Shown here piece by piece: positions 16,697-24,946 of a DNA stretch of 64,000 nt. The stretch is from Clostridiales bacterium (GTDB lineage: Bacteria > Bacillota > Clostridia > Saccharofermentanales > Saccharofermentanaceae), in NCBI GenBank assembly GCA_017554745.1, contig JAFZHS010000006.1:42907-106906 (forward strand), given 5' to 3'. A model generated the notes under the pieces. The model was given only the letters and a program-made list of their open reading frames with translations, was not told where the DNA came from and made no database searches. The position numbers and the translations under genes are program-made. Numbering within the stretch: the first letter of the stretch is position 1; each line of letters opens with the position of its first letter.

Positions 16697-19045
16697 ATGT
16701 CAACACAAAACAACAGCAACGTAGAGTTCAAGCTCCAGGAAGTTGCAGACAGAGTTCACGGCTTAAGACTCGACATGGGTCTGTCGCCCGAGGAAGTTGC
16801 CTCCAAGCTTGATATTTCCACTGAGGAATATCTCAAGTTTGAAGAAGGCACACAGGACTTCAACTTCACTTTCATTTATAAGTTCGCAAATCTTGCAGGC
16901 GTTGAAATTTCCGACATCATGGAAGGCTCTTCTCCTTCCCTCAAGGAATATGCGGTAACGAGAAACGGCCAGGGCAGCCCCATCACAAGACGCACCGGCT
17001 ATAAGTACCAGCGTCTTGCATCAAGATTCAAGAACAAGCTCTGCGAGCCTTTCCGCGTCGTAGTTCCTTATTCAGAAGAGGCTTTGAATCCTCCGTATCA
17101 CCTCGTTTCACACAACTATCAGGAGATGAACATCGTCGTAAAGGGCACGCTGAAGGTAATCATCGGCGATTCCTCCGAAGTCCTTCACGAAGGTGACTCC
17201 ATCTACTTCGACTCCACACAGCCTCACGGCGAGTTCGCTCTTGGCGGTGAGGACTGCGTCTTCTATGCGATCATCTTAAATCCTGAAGCATGGGGCAAGG
17301 GTGAGAACTACACCACACCTTACAATTCAGAAGAGATGCGTACTGACAACGTTACAAACGTTGATGCGGCAAACCTTGAAGATGCTGTTTACACACACTA
17401 TCTCAACGGCATCCTCGACGAGAACGGCACATTGGTCGACGTCGACGTAAACGTTCCCGCATGCAAGAAGTTCAACTTCGCATTCGACTGCGTTGACGTC
17501 ATCGCTGACAAGAACCCCAATAAGCTCGCCATGCTCTGGGTCGCAAAGGACTGCGTAACCGAGAAGAGATTCACCTTCGCAGACATCAAGAAATATTCCA
17601 ACATGACTGCGAACTACTTCAAGTCTTTAGGCATCGGCAAGGGCGACAAGGTAGTCCTCGTATTAAAGCGCCACTATCAGTTCTGGTTCGCCATGATGGG
17701 CCTCGAAAAGCTCGGCGCCGTAGCTATCCCCGCTACACACCTTCTCCGTGACCACGACTACGAGTACCGCTTCAACGCAGCCGGCGTTAAGGCCGTCTTC
17801 TGTACAGCTGATGACGATGCTGCAGACGAGGCAGAGAAGGCAGCAAAAGCATGCGGAGTAGAGACACTCATCATCTGCAACGGTTCAAGACCCGGATGGC
17901 ACGACTTCAATGAGGAGTTCAAGAACTGCTCTGACGTATTCGAGCGTCCTGACGATTATGCATGCGGCTACGATCCGATGGTAATGTTCTTTACTTCCGG
18001 TACATCGGGCTACCCTAAGATGGCTCTGCATTCCTACATGTATGCTATCGGTCACATCCCGACAGCCAAGTACTGGCAGAACGTAGATCCTAACGGCCTC
18101 CACTTCTCCATCTCCGATACAGGCTGGGGTAAGGCACTCTGGGGCAAGCTCTACGGCCAGTGGCTCTGCGAAGCTCCTATCTTCACTTTCGACTTTGACC
18201 GTTTCAAGGCAGAAGAGATCCTGCCCATGTTCAAGAAGTACAATATCACTACATTCTGCGCACCTCCTACGATGTTCAGATTCTTCATCAAGGAAGACCT
18301 TTCCAAGTACGATCTTTCTTCGCTCAAGTATGCAGTCACTGCAGGCGAAGCCTTGAACCCCGAGGTCTTCAACAAGTTCATGGAAGCTACCGGAATCAGG
18401 CTTATGGAGGGCTTCGGTCAGACAGAGACTACTCTCGTTATCGCTAACCTTGTCGGTTCGAAGATCAAGCTCGGTTCCATGGGCAAGCCTAATCCGCTCT
18501 ACGACGTTAAGATCCTTGATCCTGACGGCAACGAATGCAAACCTGGTGAGACAGGCGAGATCTGCATCAACACACAGAATTACCATCCGAAGGGACTCTT
18601 CCTCCAGTATTACCTCGCACCTGAGCTCACCAACGATGCATGGCACGACGGCTGGTATCACACAGGCGATACCGCATGGGTGGATGAGGACGGATACATC
18701 TCATATGTCGGACGCACGGACGATGTCATTAAGTCTTCAGGCTACCGAATCGGACCCTTCGAGATCGAGAACGTCATTATGGAGCTTCCTTATGTTCTTG
18801 AGTGTGCCGTTACCGGTGCTCCCGATCCGCAGGGCGTAAGAGGCATCGTCGTAAAGGCTACGATCACGCTCGTTAAGGGAACCGAGGGTACTGAAGAACT
18901 CAAAAAAGAGATCCAGCACTACGTCAAGGAGAAGACTGCTCCTTACAAGTATCCCCGTATAGTTGAATTCGTTGACGAACTTCCTAAGACATTCAACGGC
19001 AAGATCATGAGAAAGGCTATCAGAGCTGCTGAAGAGCAGAAATGA
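16697..19045 (+). CDS. XRE-cupin-AMP-dependent acyl-CoA synthetase fusion
   Basis: This 782-residue protein has three parts. An XRE-type helix-turn-helix covers about residues 10-66 and a cupin sensor domain about 110-180. A full acyl-CoA synthetase covers about 230-782, with FFTSGTSGYPKMALHS (near 431), GFGQTETT (near 571), YHTGDTAW (near 654) and the C-terminal catalytic Lys in NGKIMRKAIR (near 766). It should activate a carboxylic acid with ATP and CoA, while the N-terminus could bind DNA and a ligand. It is a single-gene unit under T-box control with an AAGGAG site. The acid substrate is unknown. Confidence 0.9.
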   Translation: MSTQNNSNVEFKLQEVADRVHGLRLDMGLSPEEVASKLDISTEEYLKFEEGTQDFNFTFIYKFANLAGVEISDIMEGSSPSLKEYAVTRNGQGSPITRRTGYKYQRLASRFKNKLCEPFRVVVPYSEEALNPPYHLVSHNYQEMNIVVKGTLKVIIGDSSEVLHEGDSIYFDSTQPHGEFALGGEDCVFYAIILNPEAWGKGENYTTPYNSEEMRTDNVTNVDAANLEDAVYTHYLNGILDENGTLVDVDVNVPACKKFNFAFDCVDVIADKNPNKLAMLWVAKDCVTEKRFTFADIKKYSNMTANYFKSLGIGKGDKVVLVLKRHYQFWFAMMGLEKLGAVAIPATHLLRDHDYEYRFNAAGVKAVFCTADDDAADEAEKAAKACGVETLIICNGSRPGWHDFNEEFKNCSDVFERPDDYACGYDPMVMFFTSGTSGYPKMALHSYMYAIGHIPTAKYWQNVDPNGLHFSISDTGWGKALWGKLYGQWLCEAPIFTFDFDRFKAEEILPMFKKYNITTFCAPPTMFRFFIKEDLSKYDLSSLKYAVTAGEALNPEVFNKFMEATGIRLMEGFGQTETTLVIANLVGSKIKLGSMGKPNPLYDVKILDPDGNECKPGETGEICINTQNYHPKGLFLQYYLAPELTNDAWHDGWYHTGDTAWVDEDGYISYVGRTDDVIKSSGYRIGPFEIENVIMELPYVLECAVTGAPDPQGVRGIVVKATITLVKGTEGTEELKKEIQHYVKEKTAPYKYPRIVEFVDELPKTFNGKIMRKAIRAAEEQK

Positions 19046-19055
19046 TCCTGAGGCT

Positions 19056-19787
19056 TTAAGAAGCTTTTAACCAGAGCGGCTCTATTGTGGAGCCGCTTTT
19101 CTTTTGGCCCGGTATGACCCTCACATCAAAGCGTTTGTCCCTTATAAAGGGCCATAAAAAGTCGTATGCCTCTTTGGGATCCTTAAATTCAGACATCGGG
19201 AAATCGGATATGTCGAGCAGCATGTTCTGCCCCGAGTAACGCTCGAGAAGCAGATGGTGACGCTTGTCGTATACGATGAGATCATCGATATCTCGGCGCT
19301 TTAAGATGGACTGCCGTATGAGCGGGAGCACGGAATTCCTCGGATTGATCACCGAGCAGCCTGCCTCCTCACCCAGATAGAAATCGATGTCTTTAAGCAC
19401 AGACTGTGCCTCCCTGTAGAGGTCTCTTATCGCCATCTGTATGCCGTTCATCATCTCACTCGAATAGTCTTCGGCGATCCTCGCGCCGTACTTGAGCGAG
19501 CAGAAGATCATGCGGTAGAGATTGATCTCAAGGCCCGTGCTGTCGGTAAGGAAATAATCGGCCGTCATCTGCTGGACCTCAGCGCTGCTCTTGGACGATA
19601 TCATCGAATAAAGATACTGCGCGTCCTTAAGGCTCGTGGCGATATTGACCGCATCATCCTGGCAGTCAGTGCTTCTCCTGTCCGTGATCGAAGCAGGCAC
19701 TCTTCCTGATCTCAAGGCTGCAAGCACCGCGCATAAATAACCTTCAAAAGTGCCGTCGTACGTATATCTTCTGCCCTGATCTGACAT
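19056..19787 (-). CDS. DUF4130/TIGR03915-like putative DNA metabolism protein
   Basis: This 243-residue protein opens with YTYDGTFEGYLCAVLAAL, the pattern I associate with the DUF4130 (TIGR03915) family. Members are usually found beside a radical SAM partner and are thought to act in DNA repair or modification. No such partner is adjacent here. Later segments (VYDKRHHLLLERY, FLWPFIRDKRF) fit the family's C-terminal part. It is convergent with the acyl-CoA synthetase gene, and that gene's terminator hairpin falls within its last codons. Confidence 0.65.
   Translation of the reverse strand: MSDQGRRYTYDGTFEGYLCAVLAALRSGRVPASITDRRSTDCQDDAVNIATSLKDAQYLYSMISSKSSAEVQQMTADYFLTDSTGLEINLYRMIFCSLKYGARIAEDYSSEMMNGIQMAIRDLYREAQSVLKDIDFYLGEEAGCSVINPRNSVLPLIRQSILKRRDIDDLIVYDKRHHLLLERYSGQNMLLDISDFPMSEFKDPKEAYDFLWPFIRDKRFDVRVIPGQKKSGSTIEPLWLKAS
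19075..19105 (+). terminator. Terminator of the acyl-CoA synthetase fusion
   Basis: AGCGGCTC and GAGCCGCT enclose a 7-nt loop and are followed by TTTTCTTTT. The hairpin overlaps the 3' end of the convergent gene's coding region. Confidence 0.75.
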
Positions 19788-19890
19788 AATGTCTGCCCCC
19801 TTTGCTTTAATGGTGCAGTCATTCTATCACCCCGAACATATGTTTGTAAATGCCTGTTTTCGCGCCTGTCCGAATATTGGTACTAAAACA

Positions 19891-19920
19891 AAAAAATCCC
19901 CGGCTTTTATGCGCCGGGGA
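19891..19920 (-). terminator. Terminator of the 192-residue lipoprotein
   Basis: On the minus strand TCCCCGGC and GCCGGGGA flank an 8-nt loop and a run of T follows. Confidence 0.85.
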
Positions 19921-19945
19921 CTTTGGAATTTAACTTTAAAACCTG

Positions 19946-20521
19946 TTATGACTGCGGTCTGGGGAAGCCGAGGTTCTTAAGAACGTTGTTGATCTTCTCC
20001 TTGTCACGCTTGCTGCCGTCAACGGAGACTACTTCGATGTAGACGTTATCAATAACGAAAACGCCGCCGTAGAACTCAGTATCGGAATATGAATAGAAGG
20101 ATGTGTAGTAGAAATAAAGCGGTGTGCTGTCTTCAAGCTCGCCGTTGAAAACAACAGTAGCGCTGCGCTTGGTTACACTTGCCTTGTGATATCCTTCGAA
20201 TTCGTCATCGTCAATGGCCTCGGAGAAACTGTCATAGAAGGAATCTTCGAAATAATCCATTGCATCTTCGGCATCCTTGAATCTCAGGTAAGAATAGATA
20301 TTGTCGCCGTCGCGTGTGCAGATCATATACTCGACCTTATCACCGTTAACATAAGTGTTCTTATCGTGATAGCAGTCGTCTTCATCGATCTTGGCGCCTT
20401 TATCAAGGGCTTCATAGAAAAAATCCTCATCCTGGAGTTTCTTGGCGTTTGAGCATCCCGTGAATGACAGAGCTGTAGCGCATGCAAGAACAGCAGCGAT
20501 AATTGTGCGCATTTTCTTCAT
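19946..20521 (-). CDS. Lipoprotein of unknown function
   Basis: From the preferred ATG (20521, with GGAGGG upstream) this is a protein of 191 residues. It has a signal segment and lipobox SFTGC (Cys about 22), then an acidic domain rich in Asp, Tyr and Lys. It is predicted to be anchored outside the membrane. It has its own terminator and appears to be a single-gene unit. No family is recognised. Confidence 0.8.
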   Translation of the reverse strand: MKKMRTIIAAVLACATALSFTGCSNAKKLQDEDFFYEALDKGAKIDEDDCYHDKNTYVNGDKVEYMICTRDGDNIYSYLRFKDAEDAMDYFEDSFYDSFSEAIDDDEFEGYHKASVTKRSATVVFNGELEDSTPLYFYYTSFYSYSDTEFYGGVFVIDNVYIEVVSVDGSKRDKEKINNVLKNLGFPRPQS

Positions 20522-20629
20522 ATATATTCCCTCCTGAAACAAAATAATAAGCAGCTAAATATATTCTACGACACGCAAAATGCCATTTCAAACGAATAAC
20601 ACACGACAAACTGTCCTAAAAATGCCAGC

Positions 20630-20660
20630 AAAAATCCCCGACATCAACATATGCCGGGGA
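20630..20660 (-). terminator. tyrS terminator
   Basis: On the minus strand TCCCCGGCAT and the matching ATGTCGGGGA form a hairpin followed by TTTTT, 27 bp after the tyrS stop. Confidence 0.8.
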
Positions 20661-20687
20661 CTTAAAAATCTGCTTGTAAAAGGCTTA

Positions 20688-21920
20688 TCAGACGAGCTTT
20701 AATCTGTGGTAATTCTTCTTACCCTTACGTACGATTGCTTCGCCGTTAGCGTCGAAGTCTGCTTCCTTGAGCTCATAGAACTGGTCCTCGACAGCAACAT
20801 CATTAAGGTATACACCCTTCTGCTGGATCATTCTTCTTGCTTCGCCCTTGGACTTCATGAGGCCTGCCTTGACGAGCGCGTCAGCGATCTGCATGCCGGC
20901 ATTAAGCTCATCATTGGTGATCTCTGTTGTCTTCATGTCTTCAGATCTTCCTGCGTTCTCGAAAAGATCCTCAGCGGTCTTCTTTGCGATGTTTGCAGCC
21001 TCTTCGCCGTGAACGATCTTTGTGACTTCGTAAGCAAGTCTCTTCTTTGCTTCGTTGATCGCAGAGTCAGTAAGCTTTGCGTACTCGTTGATCTCGTCCA
21101 TTTCGAGGAATGTGAGAAGCTTCATGCACTTGATGACGTCAGCATCGTCGACGTTTCTCCAGTACTGGTAGAAATCGAAGACAGGTGTCTTCTCGGCATC
21201 GAGCCATACGGCGCCCTTAGCCGTCTTGCCCATCTTCTTGCCTTCGCTGTTTGTAAGGAGCGTGAATGTGAGGCCGTATACGGAATCGCCCTTCTTACGG
21301 CGTACGAGCTCCATGCCTGCGAGGATGTTTGACCACTGGTCGTCACCGCCGAACTCAAGGTTGCAGCCGTACTTCTCGTGGAGGTAATAGAAGTCGTAGC
21401 CCTGCATGAGCATATAGTTGAATTCGAGGAAGGAAAGACCCTTCTCAAGACGCTGCTTGTAGCACTCTGCAGTGAGCATCTTGTTAACGGAGAAGTGTGT
21501 GCCTACTTCTCTCAAGAACTCAATGTAGTTGAGGTTTCTGAGCCAGTCTGCGTTGTTTACGATGAGAGCCTTGCCCTCCGAAAAATCAACGACCTTGCCC
21601 ATCTGCTTCTTGAAGCACTCAACGTTGTGGTCGATCGTCTCTACTGTCATCATCTGGCGCATGTCAGTACGGCCCGTAGGGTCACCGATCATGGCTGTGC
21701 CGCCGCCCATAAGAGCGATCGGTCTGTGGCCTGCCTTCTGCATGTGGCTCATTACCATCATCTGGACGAAGTGGCCTACGTGAAGTGAATCAGCCGTAGG
21801 GTCGAAGCCGATGTAGAAAGATACGCCCGGCTTGCTCAGCAAATCGTAAATCTCGTCTCTGTGTGTAGCCTGTGAGAAGTAACCTCTCTCTTCAAGCACA
21901 TCGAAAACATTTCTGTACAT
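20688..21920 (-). CDS. tyrS: Tyrosyl-tRNA synthetase
   Basis: This 410-residue class I synthetase charges tRNA-Tyr. The HIGH-type motif appears in [14 protein letters not shown] as KMGKT, and a C-terminal S4-like RNA-binding domain ends the protein. ATG at 21920 is chosen over an in-frame TTG at 21932 because GGAGG lies five bases before it. Only about 30 bp separate it from trxB, and no T-box leader is present. It is therefore probably transcribed with the thioesterase and trxB genes rather than controlled by its own tRNA. Confidence 0.97.
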   Translation of the reverse strand: MYRNVFDVLEERGYFSQATHRDEIYDLLSKPGVSFYIGFDPTADSLHVGHFVQMMVMSHMQKAGHRPIALMGGGTAMIGDPTGRTDMRQMMTVETIDHNVECFKKQMGKVVDFSEGKALIVNNADWLRNLNYIEFLREVGTHFSVNKMLTAECYKQRLEKGLSFLEFNYMLMQGYDFYYLHEKYGCNLEFGGDDQWSNILAGMELVRRKKGDSVYGLTFTLLTNSEGKKMGKTAKGAVWLDAEKTPVFDFYQYWRNVDDADVIKCMKLLTFLEMDEINEYAKLTDSAINEAKKRLAYEVTKIVHGEEAANIAKKTAEDLFENAGRSEDMKTTEITNDELNAGMQIADALVKAGLMKSKGEARRMIQQKGVYLNDVAVEDQFYELKEADFDANGEAIVRKGKKNYHRLKLV

Positions 21921-21950
21921 ATATTCCTCCAAACAAATTGTTATCCGTTA

Positions 21951-22862
21951 TCAAACGCCGAGCTTGATGTAGTCGATCGCAGCAAGTGCGGCAACTGCGC
22001 CGTCAGCGCAAGCGGTCGTAAGCTGTCTTACCTTCTTGACTCTCGCGTCGCCCGCAGCAAAGATGCCTTCAACATTAGTCCTGCAGTTCTCGCCTGCATC
22101 GATATATCCGCCCTGCAGCGTGATCAGGTCCTTAAAGTCAGCCGTCTTCGGCTCCTGACCGATCGCAACGAAAAGTCCGTCCACGTCGATCTGCTTCTTA
22201 CTGCCGTCTTCCTTATTAACGAGTTCCACGCCAGTAAGCTTGGGTTCGCCCAAAAGGCTCTCTATCGTATAAGGCGTAACTATCTCAAGATTGGGAAGCG
22301 CCTTTGCCGCATTAACGAGGACCTCGTCAGCCCTGAATTCGTTTCTGCGGTGTATAAGATATACCTTGCTCGCGATACCTGCAAGATATATGGCGTCTTC
22401 GACTGCGGTATTTCCGCCGCCGTTGACCGCAACGACCTTATCTTTATAGAATGCTCCGTCGCATGTGGCGCAATAGGAGATACCCTTTCCGAGAAGCGCT
22501 TCTTCCCTGTCGATCCCTAAGTGGCGGTTTGATGCGCCGACCGCGAGAATGACTGCCTTTGCGGTATCGGTCTTGCCTGATTCGAGTGAGACTTCGAAGC
22601 CCGAAGCAGTTTTCGTAACGGCCGTGACCTTATCGAATTCAAGTGTCGCGCCGAGGTTCATCGCCTGGTTATAAAGATCCTGCGCAAAATCGAAGCCTGA
22701 GATCTTCGCGATCGCAGGATAGTTCTCGATCTCGGGGGTGTTGATGATCTGGCCGCCGTACATTTCGCGCTCATAAAGGACCGTGCTCATGCCTGCGCGC
22801 CTTGCGTAAATGGCTGCCGAAAGTCCTGCCGGACCTGCGCCTACGATGATTATGTCTGCCAT
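21951..22862 (-). CDS. trxB: Thioredoxin reductase
   Basis: This 303-residue flavoprotein has the FAD motif GAGPAGL at the start, the redox-active pair Cys131-Cys134 (YCATCDG), an NADPH-binding GGGNTAVE segment and the C-terminal GIFAAGDAR FAD motif. It passes electrons from NADPH to thioredoxin and so supports peroxidases and thiol repair. ATG at 22862 is chosen because GGAAGG lies before it. Longer in-frame extensions run into the thioesterase gene and are rejected. Confidence 0.95.
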   Translation of the reverse strand: MADIIIVGAGPAGLSAAIYARRAGMSTVLYEREMYGGQIINTPEIENYPAIAKISGFDFAQDLYNQAMNLGATLEFDKVTAVTKTASGFEVSLESGKTDTAKAVILAVGASNRHLGIDREEALLGKGISYCATCDGAFYKDKVVAVNGGGNTAVEDAIYLAGIASKVYLIHRRNEFRADEVLVNAAKALPNLEIVTPYTIESLLGEPKLTGVELVNKEDGSKKQIDVDGLFVAIGQEPKTADFKDLITLQGGYIDAGENCRTNVEGIFAAGDARVKKVRQLTTACADGAVAALAAIDYIKLGV

Positions 22863-22863
22863 G

Positions 22864-23295
22864 TCATCCTTCCTTTCCGTTGACGAGCTCATCCATTCTC
22901 TCGTGCGCTTCGGGATTCGTCCTCTGCAGCGAGAGCACCTTGCCCTCACGGCTGATGAAGCAATGCTCGCTCGTTCCCGTGCACCTTACCTGCTCCGTCT
23001 CCTTGTCGAAAACCGTGTATTTGATATCGAATCTTACGCCCGTATATCTCGTGATCTCGGCCCTGATAACGACAACGTCGCAATACTTGGCCATGGTCTT
23101 ATACTTCGCCGTAAGACCTACGACCGGGCTTATGATGCCCATCTCTTCCATTCCCTTATATCCCAGGCCGATCTCCTCGAAAAGCTTCGTCCTGGCCTCT
23201 TCGAACCACCTGATGTAGTTGGAATGATGGGTCACGCCCATCTGGTCCGTCTCGTAATACTGCACTAAGTGTTCGCAATCCGTAATTGCCGCCAT
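22864..23295 (-). CDS. Acyl-CoA thioesterase, YbgC/FadM-like
   Basis: This 143-residue hot-dog fold protein carries the 4-hydroxybenzoyl-CoA thioesterase-like signature YYETDQMGVTHHSNYIRWFEEAR, split here as QMGVTHHSNY with the conserved Asp before it. These enzymes hydrolyse acyl-CoA or acyl-ACP. It is the first gene of a tight unit with trxB (1 bp apart) and probably tyrS. The specific acyl chain cannot be read from sequence. Confidence 0.9.
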   Translation of the reverse strand: MAAITDCEHLVQYYETDQMGVTHHSNYIRWFEEARTKLFEEIGLGYKGMEEMGIISPVVGLTAKYKTMAKYCDVVVIRAEITRYTGVRFDIKYTVFDKETEQVRCTGTSEHCFISREGKVLSLQRTNPEAHERMDELVNGKEG

Positions 23296-23403
23296 GATGT
23301 CCTAAAATCTCCATTCACAATAGATTGTTTAATTGTATTTTGAGAGCATAAAACTGTCAAATATTATAATAATAAAAGGTCAGTATTTTCCCGTGAAAAC
23401 ATA

Positions 23404-23409
23404 TATAAT
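23404..23409 (+). promoter_or_regulatory. Candidate -10 box of the TRIC-like gene
   Basis: A perfect TATAAT ends 7 bp before the ATG at 23417, so transcription would begin at or near the start codon. The matching -35 is poor. Confidence 0.35.
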
Positions 23410-23416
23410 ATCTGCT

Positions 23417-24073
23417 ATGGATACCGAACTCTTCATCTTGATCACCGACATCATCGGCACTGTCGCTTTCGCAGTGTCCGGTGCGATGGCAGGTATCCGC
23501 AAAAAGATGGACATCTTCGGCGTCAATATCTTAGCCCTCCTCACGGCCACAGGCGGCGGCATCATCAGGGACCTAGTCATGGGCGCAACCCCTCCGATGG
23601 CCTTCAAGAACCCTTTCTTCGTCATCATCGCGGCGATCGCAGCCAACATCACATTCATATTCGTCTATTGGAAACACAAGAGCAAGAAGGCCTTCTCCGA
23701 CAAGACCCTCGCGGTCTACGACAAGCTCTTCTTCTGGTTTGACACGGTAGGCCTTGCGGCCTTCACAGCTGACGGCGTCCACACCGGCCTTTTAAGCGCG
23801 CATTCCGGCAACGCATTCCTCGTCATCTTCCTCGGCGTCATCACCGGCGTCGGTGGCGGTGTCTTAAGAGACGTGCTCTCACTCGAGATGCCGGTCATTT
23901 TCGTAAAGCACATCTACGCGTGCGCCTCTATCGTCGGCGCCGCCATCGTCTACGTCATCTTCTACTTCACGGGCTCCGCCGAGGCCGCCATGCTCGCAGG
24001 CTTCTTCTTCGTCTGCGTCATCCGCTACTGCGCGGCGCACTACGGCTGGAATCTGCCGAAGGCATATTCATAA
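23417..24073 (+). CDS. TRIC/UPF0126-family membrane protein
   Basis: From ATG 23417 the protein has 218 residues and about seven hydrophobic helices. It has the repeated glycine-rich signature of the YadS/YicG (UPF0126, TRIC channel) family: AVSGAMAGIRKKMDIFG...TATGGGIIRDL and GVITGVGGGVLRDVL in the second half. TRIC proteins are homotrimeric cation channels, though some relatives may import glycine. No ribosome site stands before 23417. An upstream in-frame GTG (23392) is an alternative start. Confidence 0.85.
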   Translation: MDTELFILITDIIGTVAFAVSGAMAGIRKKMDIFGVNILALLTATGGGIIRDLVMGATPPMAFKNPFFVIIAAIAANITFIFVYWKHKSKKAFSDKTLAVYDKLFFWFDTVGLAAFTADGVHTGLLSAHSGNAFLVIFLGVITGVGGGVLRDVLSLEMPVIFVKHIYACASIVGAAIVYVIFYFTGSAEAAMLAGFFFVCVIRYCAAHYGWNLPKAYS

Positions 24074-24117
24074 CCGGCCTCTTTAAGGGGCTAATTTTGT
24101 CTTTTCAGGGAACCTCA

Positions 24118-24243
24118 CTTTTTTGCTTACATTTCGGGACCAAAAAGTGAGCAATAATGTCAGCTTTTCGAGAAATCCGACTTTTCAGCTAACATTTCAG
24201 GGCCAAAATGTAAGCAAAAATGTCAGCTCAATTTCCTGAGCTG
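24118..24243. repeat. 63-bp-period tandem repeat, two units
   Basis: Two imperfect units start at 24118 and 24181, exactly 63 bp apart. Both hold an inverted pair: GCTTACATTT with AAAAGTGAGC, and GCTAACATTT with AAATGTAAGC. Both then carry the shared block AAnAATGTCAGCT. A partial third unit may lie just upstream from about 24085. The region is noncoding between convergent genes. Related sequence is found at 38158-38283. Confidence 0.7.
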
Positions 24244-24322
24244 CGAAAACAGGCAAGCAAAAACTGAGCAGTAAAGGCCGCCCACGATGGAGCGGCCAAA
24301 GCGTTTCTACGTTAGTACAATC

Positions 24323-24931
24323 TCAGTTCGAATCCGGCACAGCCTTGATCGCAGCGAGCAATTCGGAGAACTCCTCAAATGCGGGGATATCCGGGTTGTC
24401 TGCGATGATCTTCGGGGTGCTCTTAAAGAGGAACCCTGCCTTTGAAGCCTTGATCATGGCGAGGTCGTTGTAAGAGTCGCCGGAAGCGATGGTGTCAAAG
24501 CCGATGGACTGCAGAGCCCTGACAGTGGACAGCTTGGAATCCTGAATCCTCATCTTGAAGTCTTCGATCATGCCGTCTTCGCCGACGATCAGCGAGTTGC
24601 AGAAGAGAGCGGGATAGCCGAGCTTTGCCATCAGGGGCATTGCGAACTGCGTGAAGGTGTCGCTGATTATGATGACCTGCATATCCTTGCGGAGTTCGTC
24701 CAAAAATTCTTTCGCGCCCGGGAGCGGATCGATCTGCGCGATAACGTCCTGGATCTCCTTGAGGCCCAAGCCGTGCTCTCTTAAGATGCCTAATCTCCAG
24801 TGCATGAGCTTGTCGTAATCGGGCTCGTCCCTGGTCGTGCGGGTGAGCTCCGGGATGCCGGTCTTCTTGGAGAACTCGATCCAGATCTCCGGTACCAGGA
24901 CGCCTTCCATATCAAGACAAACAATATTCAT
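24323..24931 (-). CDS. thrH: ThrH-like phosphoserine phosphatase/homoserine phosphotransferase
   Basis: This 202-residue HAD-family protein begins CLDMEGVLVPEIW, the ThrH form of motif I. It continues with IIISDTFTQFAMP (motif II) and SGDSYNDLAMI (motif III/IV). ThrH can dephosphorylate phosphoserine and transfer the phosphate to homoserine. It lies 15 bp after the MBOAT gene and is probably the last gene of the FkbH-ACP-MBOAT operon. It could be a passenger for Ser/Thr metabolism or could process a phosphorylated intermediate. The latter is an inference. Confidence 0.88.
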   Translation of the reverse strand: MNIVCLDMEGVLVPEIWIEFSKKTGIPELTRTTRDEPDYDKLMHWRLGILREHGLGLKEIQDVIAQIDPLPGAKEFLDELRKDMQVIIISDTFTQFAMPLMAKLGYPALFCNSLIVGEDGMIEDFKMRIQDSKLSTVRALQSIGFDTIASGDSYNDLAMIKASKAGFLFKSTPKIIADNPDIPAFEEFSELLAAIKAVPDSN

Positions 24932-24946
24932 CAGTTAATTCCCCCT

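Noticed and set aside
17885..18661. 258-residue reading frame antisense to the acyl-CoA synthetase
   Set aside because: Shadow of a biased coding strand; the plus-strand motifs are unambiguous.
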